Part shown: piece after piece, positions 27,607 to 36,613 of the stretch
How positions within the stretch are numbered: the stretch's first letter is position 1
How the letters are laid out: the number at the start of each line of letters is the position of its first letter
Source: JAVJSF01 sp040219555
GTDB taxonomy: Bacteria > Actinomycetota > Thermoleophilia > Miltoncostaeales > Miltoncostaeaceae
Direction of reading: 5' to 3'
Assembly: GCA_040219555.1 (NCBI GenBank)
Contig: JAVJSF010000014.1
Span: 92,046-156,045 of the forward strand
DNA: 64,000 nt
Program-made: the position numbers and the translations under genes
Notes under the pieces: generated by a model
Databases searched by the model: none
Told to the model about the DNA's origin: nothing
What the model saw: only the letters and a program-made list of their open reading frames with translations

Positions 27607-28518
27607 ATGAGCACCTCCGGCTCCGGCGTCCAGCGACGACGCGCCAACGTGCGCCGTGCGGTCATCGCCTCCCTGGTGGTGGCCTGTCTCGGCCTCATGA
27701 CCGGCTACTTCCGCGAGGACGGCGCCGGCCCGCTCCATTCGGTCCAGAGCTCCACCGCCGGCGTGATGGCGCCCGTGCAGGAGATCGCGGGCAAGGCCGT
27801 CGAGCCCTTCCGCAACGGGTGGAACTACGTGGCGGGCCTGCGCGACGCGCGCGACCGGGCCGCGCGCCTCGAGCGCGAGAACGAGATCCTGCGCGCCGCC
27901 GCGGCCGACAACATCGCTCGCGACGCCGAGCTGCGGGCCCTCCAGCGCCTGATGGGAGTCGGCAACGAGGTCGACGGGTACGGCAAGGTGAACGCGGCGC
28001 TGTTCGCCCGCTCGGTGACCGCCTGGGACCGCCTGGCCCGCATCAACAAGGGGAGCGGCGACGGGGTCGTGCGCAACTCGCCCGTCGTGGCCGGCTCGGA
28101 GCGCGGCATGCAGTTGGTGGGGGTGGTCACCTCGGTCCGGGCCCGTTCGGCCGACATCGCCTTCATCACCGACGGCAACACCGAGGTTGGCGCGTTCGTG
28201 CCCGAGGCCGGGGGCAACTACCCCGGGCTGATCCAGGCCATCACGCCGGGCCAGTTGCGCCTGAGCATGATCCCGCGCGAGGCGCGACTGGCCGACGGTC
28301 AACTGGTGCTCACCTCGGGCTTCGTCGCCCGCGGCGGCGGCCTGCCCTCCATCTATCCGCGGGGCCTGCCCGTCGGCGTGGTGACCAACTTCGGCGCCCG
28401 CGAGGCCGACGCGCAGGCCACCGTCCAGGTGACCCCGTTCGTGGAGTTCAGCGAGCTGGCCTATGTGACCGTCCTGACCCCCGAGAGCCCAGAGGCGTTG
28501 CGCAGGGCCGAGGGGTGA
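27607..28518 (+). CDS. mreC: Rod shape-determining protein MreC
   Basis: This 303-residue protein has one N-terminal transmembrane helix (about 20-38), a coiled coil (ARLERENEILRAAAA) and the beta-rich periplasmic MreC core. It scaffolds PBP2, RodA and MreD. ATG 27607 is preceded by a G-rich SD (27590-27598); GTG 27598 is an alternative three codons earlier. The stop overlaps mreD (GTGA). Confidence 0.95.
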   Translation: MSTSGSGVQRRRANVRRAVIASLVVACLGLMTGYFREDGAGPLHSVQSSTAGVMAPVQEIAGKAVEPFRNGWNYVAGLRDARDRAARLERENEILRAAAADNIARDAELRALQRLMGVGNEVDGYGKVNAALFARSVTAWDRLARINKGSGDGVVRNSPVVAGSERGMQLVGVVTSVRARSADIAFITDGNTEVGAFVPEAGGNYPGLIQAITPGQLRLSMIPREARLADGQLVLTSGFVARGGGLPSIYPRGLPVGVVTNFGAREADAQATVQVTPFVEFSELAYVTVLTPESPEALRRAEG

Positions 28519-29108
28519 GCACCCAGCCCGGAGGGACCTCCGCCGGCGGTATCGCGCCGCGCGCCATGCGCTCGTCGCGGCGCCCCGTGGCCGGGGTGGG
28601 GCTCGGCTGGGTGGCGGCCATGATCGTCGTCGGCGTGCTGGTGCAGGTGAGCGTCCTGCCGTACGTCAACATCGCGGACGGCATCCCCGACATCATGGCG
28701 CCCATCGTCGTGGTGGCGGCTGTGCTGCGCGGGACCCTCGTGGGGGCGGTCGGGGGCTTCGGCGCGGGCCTCCTGGTGGAGCTCGCCTCGCCCGTCAGCA
28801 CGCTGGGTGTTCTGGCGCTCCTGTACCTCATCGTGGGCGCCTGGTGCGGGCGCTACTGTGAGCGCGAGGAGGGGGCGAGCCTCAGCGCACCCCTCGCGCT
28901 GTCCGTGGTCGCCGCGCTGTTCGTGCAGTTCGGCTACATGGCCGTCCGGCTGATGCTGGGCGACAGCATCCCCCCATCTGATTTCGTGGCCCAGGTGCTC
29001 TTCCCGACCCTCGTCCTCACTGCCCTGCTCTCGCCGCCGGTCCTGCTGATCGGCCGCCGTCTGCTGGGCGCTCCGCAGAACGTCGAGCCGGCGGGGCTGG
29101 CGCGATGA
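28515..29108 (+). CDS. mreD: Rod shape-determining protein MreD
   Basis: This 197-residue hydrophobic protein has about five transmembrane helices and an MreD-like pattern (DIMAPIVVVAAVLRGTLVGAV). It works with MreC in the elongasome. The start is GTG 28515 in the GTGA overlap with mreC; the stop overlaps mrdA (ATGA). Confidence 0.93.
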   Translation: MSTQPGGTSAGGIAPRAMRSSRRPVAGVGLGWVAAMIVVGVLVQVSVLPYVNIADGIPDIMAPIVVVAAVLRGTLVGAVGGFGAGLLVELASPVSTLGVLALLYLIVGAWCGRYCEREEGASLSAPLALSVVAALFVQFGYMAVRLMLGDSIPPSDFVAQVLFPTLVLTALLSPPVLLIGRRLLGAPQNVEPAGLAR

Positions 29109-31078
29109 GCCGGCTCGACCGCCCCCCGCGGGGCCTGGGCCGCGGACCGCGCGGCGGCAGCTGGGCGCCGAGCCTCACGCCGCGCGCGGCGGTGCGCATC
29201 GCCACCCTCGGCGGCATCATCGTCGCCATGCTCGGGCTGCTGCTGGTGCGGCTGTGGTTCCTGCAGATCATCAGCGGCGAGGACTACTCGGCGCGCGCCC
29301 AGGGGAACTTCCTGCGCGAGGTCGTGGTGGAGGCCCCGCGGGGCAACATCCTGGCCGAGGACGGCCGGGTGCTGGTGGGCAACACCCCCGGCAAGAACAT
29401 CGTGGCCGCGCCCAGCGAGCTGCGCGGGGCCCAGCGCGAGCGGGTCCTCACCCGCCTGGCGCGCCGGCTCGGTGAGATCGACGGCGAGCGGGTCACCCCG
29501 GCGGACCTGATCGAGACCATGGAGACTGCGGAGAACCAGGGCCAGCCCACCGCCGTCCTGCTCGAGAACGTGCCGCCGCCGGTTGTGCGGTACATGTCCG
29601 AGCGCTGGCGCGACTACCGCGGCGTCTCGCTGGAGAACACCTGGGTGCGCACCTACCCCCAGGGCCGCCTCGCGGCCCACATCCTCGGCACCACCGGCAA
29701 GATCGGCCAGGACGACCTGCGCGAGTACCGCCGCGACGGCTACACCGGCAACGAGGTCATCGGGATCGGTGGCCTGGAGGAGCAGTACGAGAGCCTGCTG
29801 CGCGGGGTCCCCGGCCGCAGCGTGTACGAGGTGGAGGCGTCGGGCGAGCCGAGGGCGCAGCCCCCGGTGTCCACCGAGCTGCCCCGGCAGGGCAACGACA
29901 TCCAGACTTCGATCCACATCGACATCCAGGCCGCGCTCGAGGCCTCGCTCGCGCGACGTTCGGAGCGCCTCGGCTCCGGCCGGGGCGCCGGCGTGGTGCT
30001 GGACGTGCGCACCGGCCAGGTGGTGGCCAGCGCCTCGTACCCGACCTTCGACCCGGCCATCTTCGTCGAACGGCGTCCCCGCGCCATCGAGCGGCTGTAC
30101 ACCAACCCCCGCCAGCCCGTGTTCAACCGGGTCACCCAGGGCGTCTATCCGGTGGGCTCGACCTTCAAGCACGTCACGGCGGTGGCCGGCCTGCGCACCG
30201 GGTTCATCAGCCCCGGCTCCACGCTGGAGTCCTCGGCCACGGTCGAGCTTTACGATCAGACCTTCCAGAACTTCCGCTTCGAGCAGCACGGCTCGGTGAA
30301 CGTGTCGAAGGCCATCGAGGTCTCCAGCGACACGTTCTTCTACCAGATCGGCGACAACTTCTTCCGTCGCGACGACTCCCCGCTCCAGGACGAGGCGCGG
30401 CGCTTCGGCTTCGGTTCGCCCACCGGGATCGACCTGCCCTCCGAGAGCGCCGGCCTGGTGCCCGACCCGACCTGGAAGAAGCGCCGCTTCGCAGGACCGG
30501 ACTTCGATCCGTTCGACCGCGAGTGGCGCCCCGGCGACACCATCCAGTTGACCGTGGGGCAGGGGTACTTCCAGGCCACCCCGCTACAGCTCGCCCAGTC
30601 GTATGCGGCCATCGCCAACGGCGGCACGCTGAACAGCCCGACCATCGGCGGCACCGTGCTCGAGCCCAACGGCCGAGCGGTGAGGAGCGTCGCCGAGGGC
30701 GCGACCGCCCGCGATTCCGATCTCGCCGACGAGTGGCTGACGGCCATCCGCGAGGGCGTGTTCCTCGCGTCCAACGGGTCCGAGGGGACCTCGACGTCGG
30801 TGTTCGGCGCTCTCCCCGAGGGTTCCAAGGTGGCCGGCAAGACCGGCACCGCCGAGACCGGGCAGCCGGCCGAGGGCGGCGGCTTCACCCCCGACCACTC
30901 GTGGTTCGCGGGCTACGGCCCGGCGGACGACCCGCGCTATGCCATCGCCGTGGTGGTCGAGAACGCCGGCACGGGCTCCAACGCCGCCGCCCCGGTGGCC
31001 TGCGAGACGATGACCATCGCGCTGGACGTGGATCCCGAGGACTGCGGCTCCGCGTCGCAGGCCGAGCCGGGTATCTAG
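29105..31078 (+). CDS. mrdA: Penicillin-binding protein 2 (elongation transpeptidase)
   Basis: This 657-residue class B PBP has a single transmembrane helix (about 37-57), a pedestal domain and a transpeptidase domain. The active-site motifs are STFK (about 352, catalytic Ser), SSD (in EVSSDTFFYQ) and KTGTAE (about 579). It cross-links lateral-wall peptidoglycan with RodA. It overlaps mreD by 4 bases; rodA begins 12 bases after its stop. Confidence 0.96.
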   Translation: MSRLDRPPRGLGRGPRGGSWAPSLTPRAAVRIATLGGIIVAMLGLLLVRLWFLQIISGEDYSARAQGNFLREVVVEAPRGNILAEDGRVLVGNTPGKNIVAAPSELRGAQRERVLTRLARRLGEIDGERVTPADLIETMETAENQGQPTAVLLENVPPPVVRYMSERWRDYRGVSLENTWVRTYPQGRLAAHILGTTGKIGQDDLREYRRDGYTGNEVIGIGGLEEQYESLLRGVPGRSVYEVEASGEPRAQPPVSTELPRQGNDIQTSIHIDIQAALEASLARRSERLGSGRGAGVVLDVRTGQVVASASYPTFDPAIFVERRPRAIERLYTNPRQPVFNRVTQGVYPVGSTFKHVTAVAGLRTGFISPGSTLESSATVELYDQTFQNFRFEQHGSVNVSKAIEVSSDTFFYQIGDNFFRRDDSPLQDEARRFGFGSPTGIDLPSESAGLVPDPTWKKRRFAGPDFDPFDREWRPGDTIQLTVGQGYFQATPLQLAQSYAAIANGGTLNSPTIGGTVLEPNGRAVRSVAEGATARDSDLADEWLTAIREGVFLASNGSEGTSTSVFGALPEGSKVAGKTGTAETGQPAEGGGFTPDHSWFAGYGPADDPRYAIAVVVENAGTGSNAAAPVACETMTIALDVDPEDCGSASQAEPGI

Positions 31079-31090
31079 GATGCGCGACTG

Positions 31091-32263
31091 ATGGCCACGG
31101 TCGCACCATCCCGGCAGCGCCCCGTCCAGGTCGGAGACCGCGTCCGCGCGGCGGCGCTGAGGGTCGACTGGATCCTCGTGGGCGCCGCCCTGATGCTCAC
31201 CGCCATCGGGCTGCTGATCATCGGGACCGCCACCGAGGGCGAGGTCGCCGGCGATCCGCGCTTCTTCCTGGACCGCCAGATCCTGTTCGTGGCCGTGGGC
31301 GTTGTGATGATGGTCCTGGCCAGTCGCGTCAACCTGGACCGGGTGGTGCGCTGGACGTGGCCGATGCTGGGCGCCCTGATGGCGGCCCTGGTGGTGGTGT
31401 ACTCCATCGGCGAGGTCACCCGCGGGGCGCGCTCCTGGTTCACCATCGGGCCGTTCTCCCTCCAGCCGTCCGAGTTCGGGCGCATCGCTCTGATCGTGAT
31501 CCTGGTCGGCCTGGCGCTCGAGCGCGCGCAGGACATCGGCACCTGGCGGTTCACGCTCCTGCTGACCGGGGTCGTGGCCTTCCCGACGGCCGCGGTCTTC
31601 GTGCAGCCCGACCTCGGCATGACGATGGTCTACGGGGCGATCCTGATGTCGGTCCTGTTCCTGGTCGGCGTGCCGTGGACCCACTTCGCCGTGTTCGGGT
31701 CGGTCATGGCGGTGCTCATCCTGAGCGTCCTCTGGATACTCCCCACGGCGGGGGTGCAGGTGCTCCAACCGCACCAGACCGAACGTCTCACGGCCTTCGT
31801 GGGCGCCGAGCGCGACACCAACGCCGCCGGCTACCAGTTGGACCAGAGCAAGATCGCCATCGGCTCGGGCGGCCCCGTGGGCAAGGGCGTGGACGGGGCG
31901 ACCCAGACCACCAACAGCTTCCTGCCCGAGTACCACAACGACTTCATCTTCGCGGTGGCCGGCGAGATGTTCGGCTTCGTGGGCGGCGCGCTGATCATCG
32001 GCCTGTTCGCGCTCATCCTGTGGCGCGGCCTGCGCGTGACGACCCGCGCCTCCAGCCAGGCGGACATGATCGTGGCCGGGACGATCGTGGGCATGCTCGC
32101 GTTCGTCGTTTTCGTGAACATCGGCATGACGGTCGGGATGATGCCCATCACGGGTCTTCCGCTGCCGTTCATGAGCTACGGCGGCAGCCACACCCTGGCC
32201 ACCTTCATCGCCGTGGGTCTCCTGCTCGGCATCCACCGTCGTCGCGCAACCGGCGGAGGCTGA
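31091..32263 (+). CDS. rodA: Peptidoglycan glycosyltransferase RodA
   Basis: This 390-residue SEDS-family protein has about 10 transmembrane helices. Signature segments include LQPSEFGRIALI, NSFLPEYHNDFIFAVAGE (with the conserved DF) and GLPLPFMSYGGS near the C terminus. It polymerises glycan strands with the PBP2 encoded upstream. It is followed 3 bases later by the DUF697-like gene. Confidence 0.97.
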   Translation: MATVAPSRQRPVQVGDRVRAAALRVDWILVGAALMLTAIGLLIIGTATEGEVAGDPRFFLDRQILFVAVGVVMMVLASRVNLDRVVRWTWPMLGALMAALVVVYSIGEVTRGARSWFTIGPFSLQPSEFGRIALIVILVGLALERAQDIGTWRFTLLLTGVVAFPTAAVFVQPDLGMTMVYGAILMSVLFLVGVPWTHFAVFGSVMAVLILSVLWILPTAGVQVLQPHQTERLTAFVGAERDTNAAGYQLDQSKIAIGSGGPVGKGVDGATQTTNSFLPEYHNDFIFAVAGEMFGFVGGALIIGLFALILWRGLRVTTRASSQADMIVAGTIVGMLAFVVFVNIGMTVGMMPITGLPLPFMSYGGSHTLATFIAVGLLLGIHRRRATGGG

Positions 32264-32266
32264 GGT

Positions 32267-33181
32267 ATGGGACTCGTGAAGCGCGCTCTGAAGCCCGCGG
32301 TGAAGGGCGCCCGGCTCGCCGGGCCCCTGTTCTCCCTGGCGCAGGAGGGCGATCAGGGAGCGCCGGCCGGGGGCGACATCGCGCTGCTCGGCGAGGGCCC
32401 CCTCCGCGAGGTGCTGGCGGGTGCCATGGGGGCTCCCGGCGGCACGCCCCAGGAGGCCACCCTGACGGTGGCGATCCCGGCCGACGCCGCCCAGGCGGGC
32501 GCGCATGCGGCGATCCTGGCCGCCCGGCGCGCGCGAGAGCGGGGTGTCCTGGCCGTCCTGGTGGGCGACGAGGCTCATCGGGACGCTCTCGAGGAGGCGC
32601 TGACGCTGGGGCACGGTCTGGAGCTCTCCGATCTGGTGCACGTCGCGGCGCTCGACGACGAGGGCCTGGAGATGGTGCTGGACGCCGTGGCCGGGGTCCT
32701 CGCCGACGATGCGGTCGGCGTGGCGCGCCGCACACCGGCCCTCCGCCCGGCGATCGGTGCGCGACTGGTCGAGGACGCGTCGCGCCGCGCCGGCCTCGTG
32801 GGCGCGCTGCCGATCGGCGGGGCGGACCTGCCGGCCCTCGCGGTGATCCAGGTCCGCATGGTGGCCCACCTGGCCGCCGCGCACGACCGGCCGCGCGGGA
32901 TGGAGCGCGCTCTCGAGGCGCTCGCCGTGGCCGGGTCCGGCTTCGGCTGGCGCGCCATCGGCCGGACGGCCGTCAAGTTCGTGCCGGTGGCCGGGTGGGC
33001 CGCCGGCGGCGGGGTGGCCTACGGGGCCACCCGCGCCATGGGCACCGTCGCCCTGAAGAGGCTGGCGGCGGGGCACGATCCCATCGATGCGGGCCCCCTC
33101 GACCGGGTGCGCCCACAGATCGATCGCCTCCTCGCGCGCGTGGGACGCGGCGGGGACGGCGCACATAAGGAGTCGCACTGA
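32267..33181 (+). CDS. DUF697-like protein between rodA and rng
   Basis: This 304-residue protein has a C-terminal half matching the pattern of DUF697 modules that normally follow an Era-like GTPase domain (RTAVKFVPVAGWAAGGGVAYGATRAMG, with two hydrophobic stretches, about 225-265). The N-terminal half keeps a Rossmann-like rhythm but has no P-loop, so it may be a GTPase-derived domain that lost nucleotide binding. No function is known. Its position inside the rod/ribosome block and its CTGA overlap with rng suggest co-expression with both. Confidence 0.75.
   Translation: MGLVKRALKPAVKGARLAGPLFSLAQEGDQGAPAGGDIALLGEGPLREVLAGAMGAPGGTPQEATLTVAIPADAAQAGAHAAILAARRARERGVLAVLVGDEAHRDALEEALTLGHGLELSDLVHVAALDDEGLEMVLDAVAGVLADDAVGVARRTPALRPAIGARLVEDASRRAGLVGALPIGGADLPALAVIQVRMVAHLAAAHDRPRGMERALEALAVAGSGFGWRAIGRTAVKFVPVAGWAAGGGVAYGATRAMGTVALKRLAAGHDPIDAGPLDRVRPQIDRLLARVGRGGDGAHKESH
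33167..33180 (+). promoter_or_regulatory. Shine-Dalgarno sequence pointing to a CUG start of rng
   Basis: AAGGAG at 33167-33172 is followed by a 5-base spacer and CTG at 33178-33180, overlapping the upstream TGA as CTGA. The first canonical in-frame start (GTG 33223) has no SD. Confidence 0.65.
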
Positions 33182-34908
33182 AGAAGCAGATACTGGTCGC
33201 CGTCGACCGCGCGGAGACCCGGGTGGCCATCCTCGAGGACGGGCGCACCGCCGAGTGCTACATCGAGCGCCGCGGTCGGCGCTCCGTGGTGGGCCACGTC
33301 TGGAAGGGCCGCGTGGAGAACGTCCTCGCCGGCATGGAGGCCTCTTTCGTCGATGTCGGGCTCCCGAAGAGCGGGTTCCTGCACGTGGACGAGGTGGTGG
33401 CCCAGGGGGTCCCCAAGCGCAAGCGGCAGATCGCCGATCTGCTGTCGCGCAACGACGAGGTGATGGTGCAGGCCACCAAGGACCCGATGGGGACCAAGGG
33501 ATCGCGCCTCACGATGCAGCTGTCGCTGGCCGGCCGTTTCGTGGTCTACGTGCCGTACGGCGACGGCATCGGCGTCAGCAAGCGCCTGTCCGACGACGAG
33601 CGGGTGCGGCTGCGCGCCATCTGCGGGGCGCTGCCGCTGGAGGAGGGCGGGCTGATCGTCCGCACCGCCGCAACGGGCGTCTCGGCCCGGGATCTCGCCC
33701 GCGACCTGGCCAACCTCAAGCTGCTGTGGAAGGCGCTCCAGGAGCGGGCCGCCGCCGCCAAGGCGCCGACCCTGCTGTACTCGGAGGCGGACGTCTCGCT
33801 GCGGGTCATCCGCGACCTGCTGAACGTGGACGTCGACGAGGTGATCGTCGACGACGAGAGCCAGTTCCAGCGGATCACCGGCTTCCTGCGTCGCACCTCG
33901 CCCGAGATGGCCGACCGCGTGCGGTACTACGACGACGAGCAGCCGATGATGGAGCACTACGGCGTGGAGGCGGCCATCCGCTCGACGCTCGACCGCCGGG
34001 CACCCCTGCCCGGCGGCGGCTACCTGATCATCGACGACACAGAGGCCATGACGGTCATCGACGTCAACAGCGGCCGCAACGTGGGCAAGGGCGGCAACAG
34101 GCTCGAGGACACGGTCACGAAGACCAACCTCGAGGCGGCCGTCGAGGTGGTCCGCCAGCTCCGCCTGCGCGACATCGGCGGCATCGTCCTCATCGACTTC
34201 ATCGACATGGACGACGCCGACAACCGCCGCGCGGTGAAGGACATCCTCGACGCCGAGCTGTCCCGTGATCGCACGCGCACCTTCGTGGGCGAGATCTCGG
34301 CCCTCGGCCTCGTGGAGATGACCCGTCAGAACATCTCCGACGGGCCCCGGGAGGTCATGACACACGCCTGTCAGGACTGCGACGGCGGTCTCGGCTTCGT
34401 CGTGAGCGACGAGACCAATGCCATCACGGTGGAGCGCGGGCTGCGCAAGAAGCTGCGCGGTCGCGGCGACGCCGAGGTGAGGGTCACGGTGCATCCGCAC
34501 GTCGCCGCCCTCCTGGGCGAGGAGGACGGTGCACGCCTCCAGGACCTCGAGGCGGATCTGGGGGTCCGCATCCGGCTGGAGCGCGACGGCGGCCTGCCCC
34601 GCGACGGCGTCCGGGTCGGGCAGGGCTCCGGGGCGACGTCCGCCCCCTCCGGGCCGTCCGCCCCGGCATCGTCCGCGCCGGCGCCGGCCCCGGAGGCCGC
34701 GCCGGCCGGGGGCAAGCGCGTGAAGCGCCGGCGCGAGGGTGCGCCCGAGTCCGCCGAGCCGGCCCCCGCGGCCCCGGCCCCGGAGGAGCCGCCGGCCGCC
34801 GAGGCCCCCGCCGAAGGCGAGGGCGGGGAGCCCGCGCCCGGGTCCCCGCGACCGCGGTCGCGTCGTCGCGCGACCTCGCGCAGCCGCTCCGCGGCCGCCG
34901 AGGCGTAG
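33178..34908 (+). CDS. rng: Ribonuclease E/G family protein
   Basis: This 576-residue endoribonuclease has an S1-like RNA-binding region (GHVWKGRVENVLAGM...VDVGLPKSGFLHVDE), a catalytic core with IIDDTEAMTVIDVNSGR and LIDFIDMDD (metal-binding aspartates), and a Zn-link cysteine pair (ACQDCDGG). A long disordered Ala/Pro/Arg-rich tail covers about residues 480-576. It processes rRNA and mRNA. The N-terminal strand KKQILVAVDRAETRVAI is conserved in the family but lies before the first canonical start (GTG 33223). CTG 33178 with AAGGAG at the right distance restores it, so CUG initiation is the best reading. Confidence 0.95.
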   Translation: MKKQILVAVDRAETRVAILEDGRTAECYIERRGRRSVVGHVWKGRVENVLAGMEASFVDVGLPKSGFLHVDEVVAQGVPKRKRQIADLLSRNDEVMVQATKDPMGTKGSRLTMQLSLAGRFVVYVPYGDGIGVSKRLSDDERVRLRAICGALPLEEGGLIVRTAATGVSARDLARDLANLKLLWKALQERAAAAKAPTLLYSEADVSLRVIRDLLNVDVDEVIVDDESQFQRITGFLRRTSPEMADRVRYYDDEQPMMEHYGVEAAIRSTLDRRAPLPGGGYLIIDDTEAMTVIDVNSGRNVGKGGNRLEDTVTKTNLEAAVEVVRQLRLRDIGGIVLIDFIDMDDADNRRAVKDILDAELSRDRTRTFVGEISALGLVEMTRQNISDGPREVMTHACQDCDGGLGFVVSDETNAITVERGLRKKLRGRGDAEVRVTVHPHVAALLGEEDGARLQDLEADLGVRIRLERDGGLPRDGVRVGQGSGATSAPSGPSAPASSAPAPAPEAAPAGGKRVKRRREGAPESAEPAPAAPAPEEPPAAEAPAEGEGGEPAPGSPRPRSRRRATSRSRSAAAEA

Positions 34909-34928
34909 CGCCGACCGCGCCCGACCGC

Positions 34929-34934
34929 TACAAT
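34929..34934 (+). promoter_or_regulatory. Candidate -10 element for rplU-rpmA
   Basis: TACAAT is a good -10 match, 33 bases before the rplU GTG and just after the rng stop. The -35 region is weak (no TTGACA-like hexamer at 16-18 bases). Confidence 0.4.
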
Positions 34935-34967
34935 CCCGCGTCGCTCATCATCGTCAGGACTGGAACC

Positions 34968-35267
34968 GTGCCCGATTACGCCGTGATCGCCCTGGGGGGC
35001 AAGCAGTACCGAGTTCGTGAGGGCGAGCACCTGCTCGTCGATCGCCTCCAGCACGAGGAGGGGGCGACCTTCACCCCGCAGGTTCTGGCCACCGGCACCG
35101 CGGGCGGCGACATCGCCCACGGGGGTGCGGTGACCGCCTCGGTGGAGGAGCACGTCCTGGGCAAGAAGATCCTCGTCTTCACCTACAAGCCCAAGCGCAA
35201 CTCGCGCAAGCGCCGTGGCCACCGCTCGCGGTTGTCGCGCGTCCGCATCCAGTCGATCTCGGCCTGA
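34968..35267 (+). CDS. rplU: 50S ribosomal protein L21
   Basis: This 99-residue protein has the L21 start YAVIALGGKQYRVREGE and the basic C-terminal KPKRNSRKRRGHRSRLSRVRI, close to the usual 101-104 residues. It binds 23S rRNA. The start is GTG. It is paired with rpmA 26 bases downstream, the normal arrangement. Confidence 0.97.
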   Translation: MPDYAVIALGGKQYRVREGEHLLVDRLQHEEGATFTPQVLATGTAGGDIAHGGAVTASVEEHVLGKKILVFTYKPKRNSRKRRGHRSRLSRVRIQSISA

Positions 35268-35293
35268 CGCCGCACAAGGACAGGTAGCGCTCC

Positions 35294-35560
35294 ATGGCAC
35301 ACAAGAAGGGTGGCGGCTCAAGCCGCAACGGTCGTGACTCCAAGCCGAAGATGCTCGGGGTCAAGGTGTTCTCGGGACAGGTCGTCCCCGCCGGCTCCAT
35401 CATCGTGCGCCAGCGCGGCACCCGCTTCCGTCCGGGCGACGGCACCGGTCTGGGCCGTGATCACACGATCTTCGCCACGGTCTCGGGCCGCGTGGAGTTC
35501 ACCAAGGGCCGCAAGGGCCGTCGCATCTTCGTGCACGCCGAGGAGCCCGCCGGCGTCTAG
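35294..35560 (+). CDS. rpmA: 50S ribosomal protein L27
   Basis: This 88-residue protein begins MAHKKGGGSSRNGRDS. The typical actinobacterial L27 start reaches the peptidyl-transferase centre, with no cleavable N-terminal extension of the Firmicutes type. GVKVFSGQVVPAGSIIVRQRGT is the family core. Confidence 0.97.
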   Translation: MAHKKGGGSSRNGRDSKPKMLGVKVFSGQVVPAGSIIVRQRGTRFRPGDGTGLGRDHTIFATVSGRVEFTKGRKGRRIFVHAEEPAGV

Positions 35561-35626
35561 CCGCGCGCGCCCGGTGGCCGCCATGGCCGCGGGGCGCCGC
35601 CGGCGGACGGTGGGGGGTCTCGACTG

Positions 35627-36613
35627 ATGGCCTTCACCGACCGCGCGCAGATCCACGTGGAGGGGGGGCGCGGGGGCAACGGGTCCCTGTCCTTCCGGCG
35701 TGAGCCCAGGATCCCCCGGGGGGGGCCCGACGGGGGCAACGGCGGGCGCGGCGGCGCGGTCGTGCTGGTCGCCGACGAGCAGGTGACCGACCTCTCGCGC
35801 TTCCGCCATGCCGTCCACCACAGGGCCACGCACGGCGCCCACGGTGAGGGCCGCCTGCGCCACGGGCGCTCCGGTGAGGACCTCGAGGTGTCCGTCCCGC
35901 CGGGAACGCGCGTCATGCGCGACGGATACGCCATCGCCCACCTGGTGGCGCCCGGCGACCGCGTGTCCGTGGTGCGTGGCGGCGATGGGGGGGTGGGCAA
36001 CAAGGCCTTCGCGTCGTCCACCAACCGGACCCCCCGCACCGCGACCGCCGGTACCGACGGCGAGGCGGCCTGGGTGGTCCTCGAGTTCCGCCTGGCGGTG
36101 GACATCGCCCTTGTCGGGCTGCCGAACGCCGGCAAGAGTGCGCTGCTGGTGGCCCTCACCGGCGCCGCCGCCACCGTGGCGCCGTACCCGCAGTCCACGC
36201 GCGAGCCGGCCCTGGGGCCGCTGGAGGACGAGGACGGCGAGTTGCTGCTGGTGGCCGACCTGCCCGGCCTGGCGGCCGACGGCGAGCCGCGCGACGATCA
36301 CCACCTGGACCAGCTCGAGCGTGCCGCGGTGGTCGTGGCGTGCGTGCAGGCCGACGATGACGAGCCCTTCGCGGCGGCCCTGGCGGCGGTCCGGGCCGGC
36401 ATCGCCCCCTTCCTGCCGGCGCGGGCCGCCGAGCTCGTGGTGGCGACCCACGGCGACATGATCGACACGGTGCCACCGGGGGCCGAGATGGTCGTCGACA
36501 GCCCCAGCGGGGCCGGGGTGGACGACCTGCGCCGCCGTCTCGTGGCGCTGACGCACGCGGCGCGTGCCCACCCGGGGCACGCCGACGCGGGTCCGCCGGA
36601 CGAGCGCCCGTGA
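35627..36613 (+). CDS. obg: Obg-like GTPase with degenerate G domain
   Basis: This 328-residue protein has a well-conserved glycine-rich Obg fold in residues 1-155 (GGRGGNGSLSFRREP, GGPDGGNGGRGG). The G domain follows with an intact P-loop (GLPNAGKSALL) but altered later motifs. Switch II after DLPGL lacks the usual EGA..G.GLG segment, and the NKxD guanine-specificity motif is replaced by THGD (in VATHGDMID). The family normally binds GTP and aids 50S assembly; here GTP specificity or turnover may be changed. There is no C-terminal OCT domain. It is in the normal place after rpmA, and its stop overlaps proB (GTGA). Confidence 0.85.
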   Translation: MAFTDRAQIHVEGGRGGNGSLSFRREPRIPRGGPDGGNGGRGGAVVLVADEQVTDLSRFRHAVHHRATHGAHGEGRLRHGRSGEDLEVSVPPGTRVMRDGYAIAHLVAPGDRVSVVRGGDGGVGNKAFASSTNRTPRTATAGTDGEAAWVVLEFRLAVDIALVGLPNAGKSALLVALTGAAATVAPYPQSTREPALGPLEDEDGELLLVADLPGLAADGEPRDDHHLDQLERAAVVVACVQADDDEPFAAALAAVRAGIAPFLPARAAELVVATHGDMIDTVPPGAEMVVDSPSGAGVDDLRRRLVALTHAARAHPGHADAGPPDERP

